Assembly (NCBI GenBank): GCA_018816605.1
Contig: JAHIVS010000591.1
Location: forward strand, 1 to 6,256
From: Pseudomonadota bacterium
Lineage (GTDB): Bacteria; Desulfobacterota; Desulfobacteria; Desulfobacterales; Desulfobacteraceae
Direction of reading: 5' to 3'
Length of the DNA stretch: 6,256 nucleotides
Below, piece after piece: positions 6,025 to 6,256 of this stretch (its first letter is position 1; every line of letters starts with the position of its first letter). Under the pieces are notes generated by a model. It was not told the origin of the DNA. It saw only the letters and a list, made by a program, of their open reading frames with translations, and did not search any database. A program made the translations under genes and the position numbers.

Positions 6025-6256
6025 TCAGGCTGCATAGGCATTTTCCATGATCAATGCCACCGGAATGATCAGTTGAGAGATGAAATTGCCATCCATATCT
6101 TGAATAAGTTTTTGCCCGACAACATGCACGGAATTGCAGTGTCTGGCGCGAACAACCGCAGCTTCAACGGAATTCAGGGGGGCTGCCCGGGAAAGCCGCG
6201 TCACCTGCCTGACCCTGTGGCCTCCCTTGCAAAAAGAGGTCACTATAAATGAATAA
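6025..6256 (-). CDS. Unidentified protein, C-terminal 76 residues (5' end beyond the window)
   Basis: The minus-strand frame is open from the right edge to the TGA at 6025-6027. A GTG at 6241-6243 lacks a ribosome-binding site, so the gene most likely begins outside the window. The visible end is basic at first (KGGHRVRQVTRLSR), then AAVVRARHCNSVHVVGQKLI, finishing in a hydrophobic helix-like tail ending NAYAA. The middle segment recalls faintly the C-terminal 'RxHNxxNVxxLGxxxI' stretch of RpiB/LacAB sugar-phosphate isomerases, but spacing and flanking residues differ, so I assign no function. It ends 25 bp before the small Cys-protein gene on the same strand, consistent with a shared operon. 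Confidence 0.55.
   Translation of the reverse strand, partial: YSFIVTSFCKGGHRVRQVTRLSRAAPLNSVEAAVVRARHCNSVHVVGQKLIQDMDGNFISQLIIPVALIMENAYAA

Noticed and set aside
6000..6041. Longer start at 6041 for the small Cys protein
   Set aside because: It would overlap the end of the upstream gene and lacks a ribosome-binding site, while the ATG at 5999 has AAGGAG at ideal distance.
1..6256. CRISPR arrays, tRNA or rRNA genes, complete insertion sequences
   Set aside because: No regularly spaced repeats, tRNA-like cloverleaf, rRNA sequence or transposase motif was seen on either strand.

Overview
The window looks like Gram-negative bacterial DNA. It has a Sec-exported peptidase, an outer-membrane-type lipoprotein enzyme and the end of a nonribosomal peptide synthetase (NRPS), with moderate GC genes separated by AT-rich spacers. 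The general style of the proteins reminds me of Desulfobacterota (Desulfobacter-like sulfate reducers). That is an impression from protein flavour, not something a marker gene here proves.

Layout: (1) Bases 2-2074 (+) are the C-terminal ~690 residues of an NRPS that enters from the left edge. The domain order is end of a condensation (C) domain, peptidyl carrier protein (PCP), then a full terminal C domain. There is no adenylation domain between the first C and the PCP, and no thioesterase. This C-PCP-C tail is the arrangement known at the end of VibF, the vibriobactin synthetase. (2) After a 136-bp spacer, a convergent gene at 2211-3524 (-) encodes an exported M20/PepV-like metallopeptidase. 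Roughly 90-95 residues are missing, in frame, from the middle of its catalytic domain, including the usual Glu-Glu pair, so it is probably a dead enzyme or a young pseudogene. (3) Bases 3525-4305 contain no intact recognisable gene. They hold a promoter for the peptidase, two perfect palindromes, a strong ribosome-binding site in front of what looks like a frameshifted N-terminus of a small membrane protein (+), a strong hairpin, and a doubtful TTG-started ORF (-). (4) Bases 4306-6256 (-) form a compact operon transcribed leftward: the 3' end of an unidentified gene from the right edge, a 79-residue Cys-containing protein, and a patatin-like phospholipase lipoprotein. The last two genes overlap by 16 bp.

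How the parts work together: the NRPS tail most likely belongs to a siderophore or peptide cluster lying to the left and marks its right boundary. The peptidase and the patatin operon face it and need not belong to it. Two decayed or deleted genes in the middle, together with palindromic spacer DNA, suggest that this is an eroding junction between a biosynthetic cluster and its flanking genes.
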